DNA of 31,199 nt from a virus, in the IMG/VR virus record IMGVR_UViG_3300045944_000194, positions 1 through 31,199 of that record, one strand, 5' to 3'. The position numbers and the translations under genes were made by a program. This document shows, piece after piece, positions 31,112 to 31,199 of this stretch. Under the pieces are notes generated by a model. The model did no database searches, was not told the origin of the DNA, and worked only from the letters and a program-made list of their open reading frames with translations. The number at the start of each line of letters is the position of its first letter. Position 1 is the first letter of the stretch.

Positions 31112-31199
31112 GGTCTTGCGATGGGAAGTTCCCATCAACGGCAAAGACGTCGTCATCAAGGACATGATGGGGCGCCATACCGGCATCGTCAACCTGGTG
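31104..31199 (+). CDS. Small phage protein, cut by window end
   Basis: ATG 31104 opens a frame that runs off the window (32 codons seen): MAKVLRWEVPINGKDVVIKD and on. The opening K-V-x-R-[WY]-E-V-P pattern is common in small actinophage proteins of unknown function (DUF7352-like in my recollection). Only the N-terminus can be judged. Confidence 0.55.
   Translation, partial: MAKVLRWEVPINGKDVVIKDMMGRHTGIVNLV

Noticed and set aside
1-31199. CRISPR arrays, integrase, attachment sites, insertion sequences, endolysin
   Set aside because: Looked for spaced repeats, recombinase, transposase and lysin motifs in the frames; none seen in this window.

Overview
The window is one rightward, tightly packed stretch of a tailed-phage genome; every supported gene is on the + strand. 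GC-rich codon use, many GTG starts, overlapping stop/start junctions (ATGA, GTGA), an HK97-type head, a very long tape measure protein and a tail protein of the ReqiPepy6 Gp37-like type point to a siphovirus of an actinobacterial host (Rhodococcus/Gordonia/Mycobacterium group). The host genus is inference. There is no integrase, tRNA, CRISPR array, insertion sequence or recognisable endolysin here.

Layout. Positions 1-6495 hold head genes: large terminase (5' end outside the window), portal, a protein with two copies of an H-Y-G-V-[KR]-G-M-K-W-G-V motif, and a single ORF fusing the prohead protease to the major capsid protein, with a strong internal ribosome site that should also give free capsid protein. 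Positions 6504-19145 hold connector and tail genes: two small head-tail/tail-terminator candidates, two paralogous major tail proteins flanking a probable tail chaperone, two minor tail proteins (one with fibronectin III domains), an HK97-gp10-like neck protein, a 1731-residue tape measure, distal tail protein, a His-rich collar/receptor-binding-like protein and the Gp37-like protein. Positions 19146-25604 hold many small membrane or coiled-coil proteins, two large membrane proteins of one family, and several conserved phage proteins of unknown function. Positions 25616-29347 encode one 1243-residue protein with SF3 helicase, AEP-like primase, DEDD exonuclease and family B DNA polymerase motifs in that order. 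Positions 29389-31199 hold small genes of unknown function, including an out-of-frame overlapping pair and a gene cut by the window end.

Three features go beyond ordinary phage annotation. First, a 19-bp element, AAAAACAC-N2-CTYAWRGTG, occurs five times (19147, 19587, 20090, 21973, 29349), each time just ahead of a small gene, and each copy runs directly into an inverted repeat that begins at or within its conserved 3' end. It looks like a phage-specific promoter whose transcripts start with a 5' stem-loop; at two sites the stem-loop is elaborate (a three-way junction and a 16-bp stem). Second, the pentamer ATATT occurs 57 times on the + strand by my count while its reverse complement AATAT appears not to occur at all; it sits in all three codon frames and in intergenic DNA, never follows A and is nearly always followed by a pyrimidine. 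This looks like selection on a strand-specific DNA or RNA motif. Third, the replication protein puts four replisome activities in one chain.
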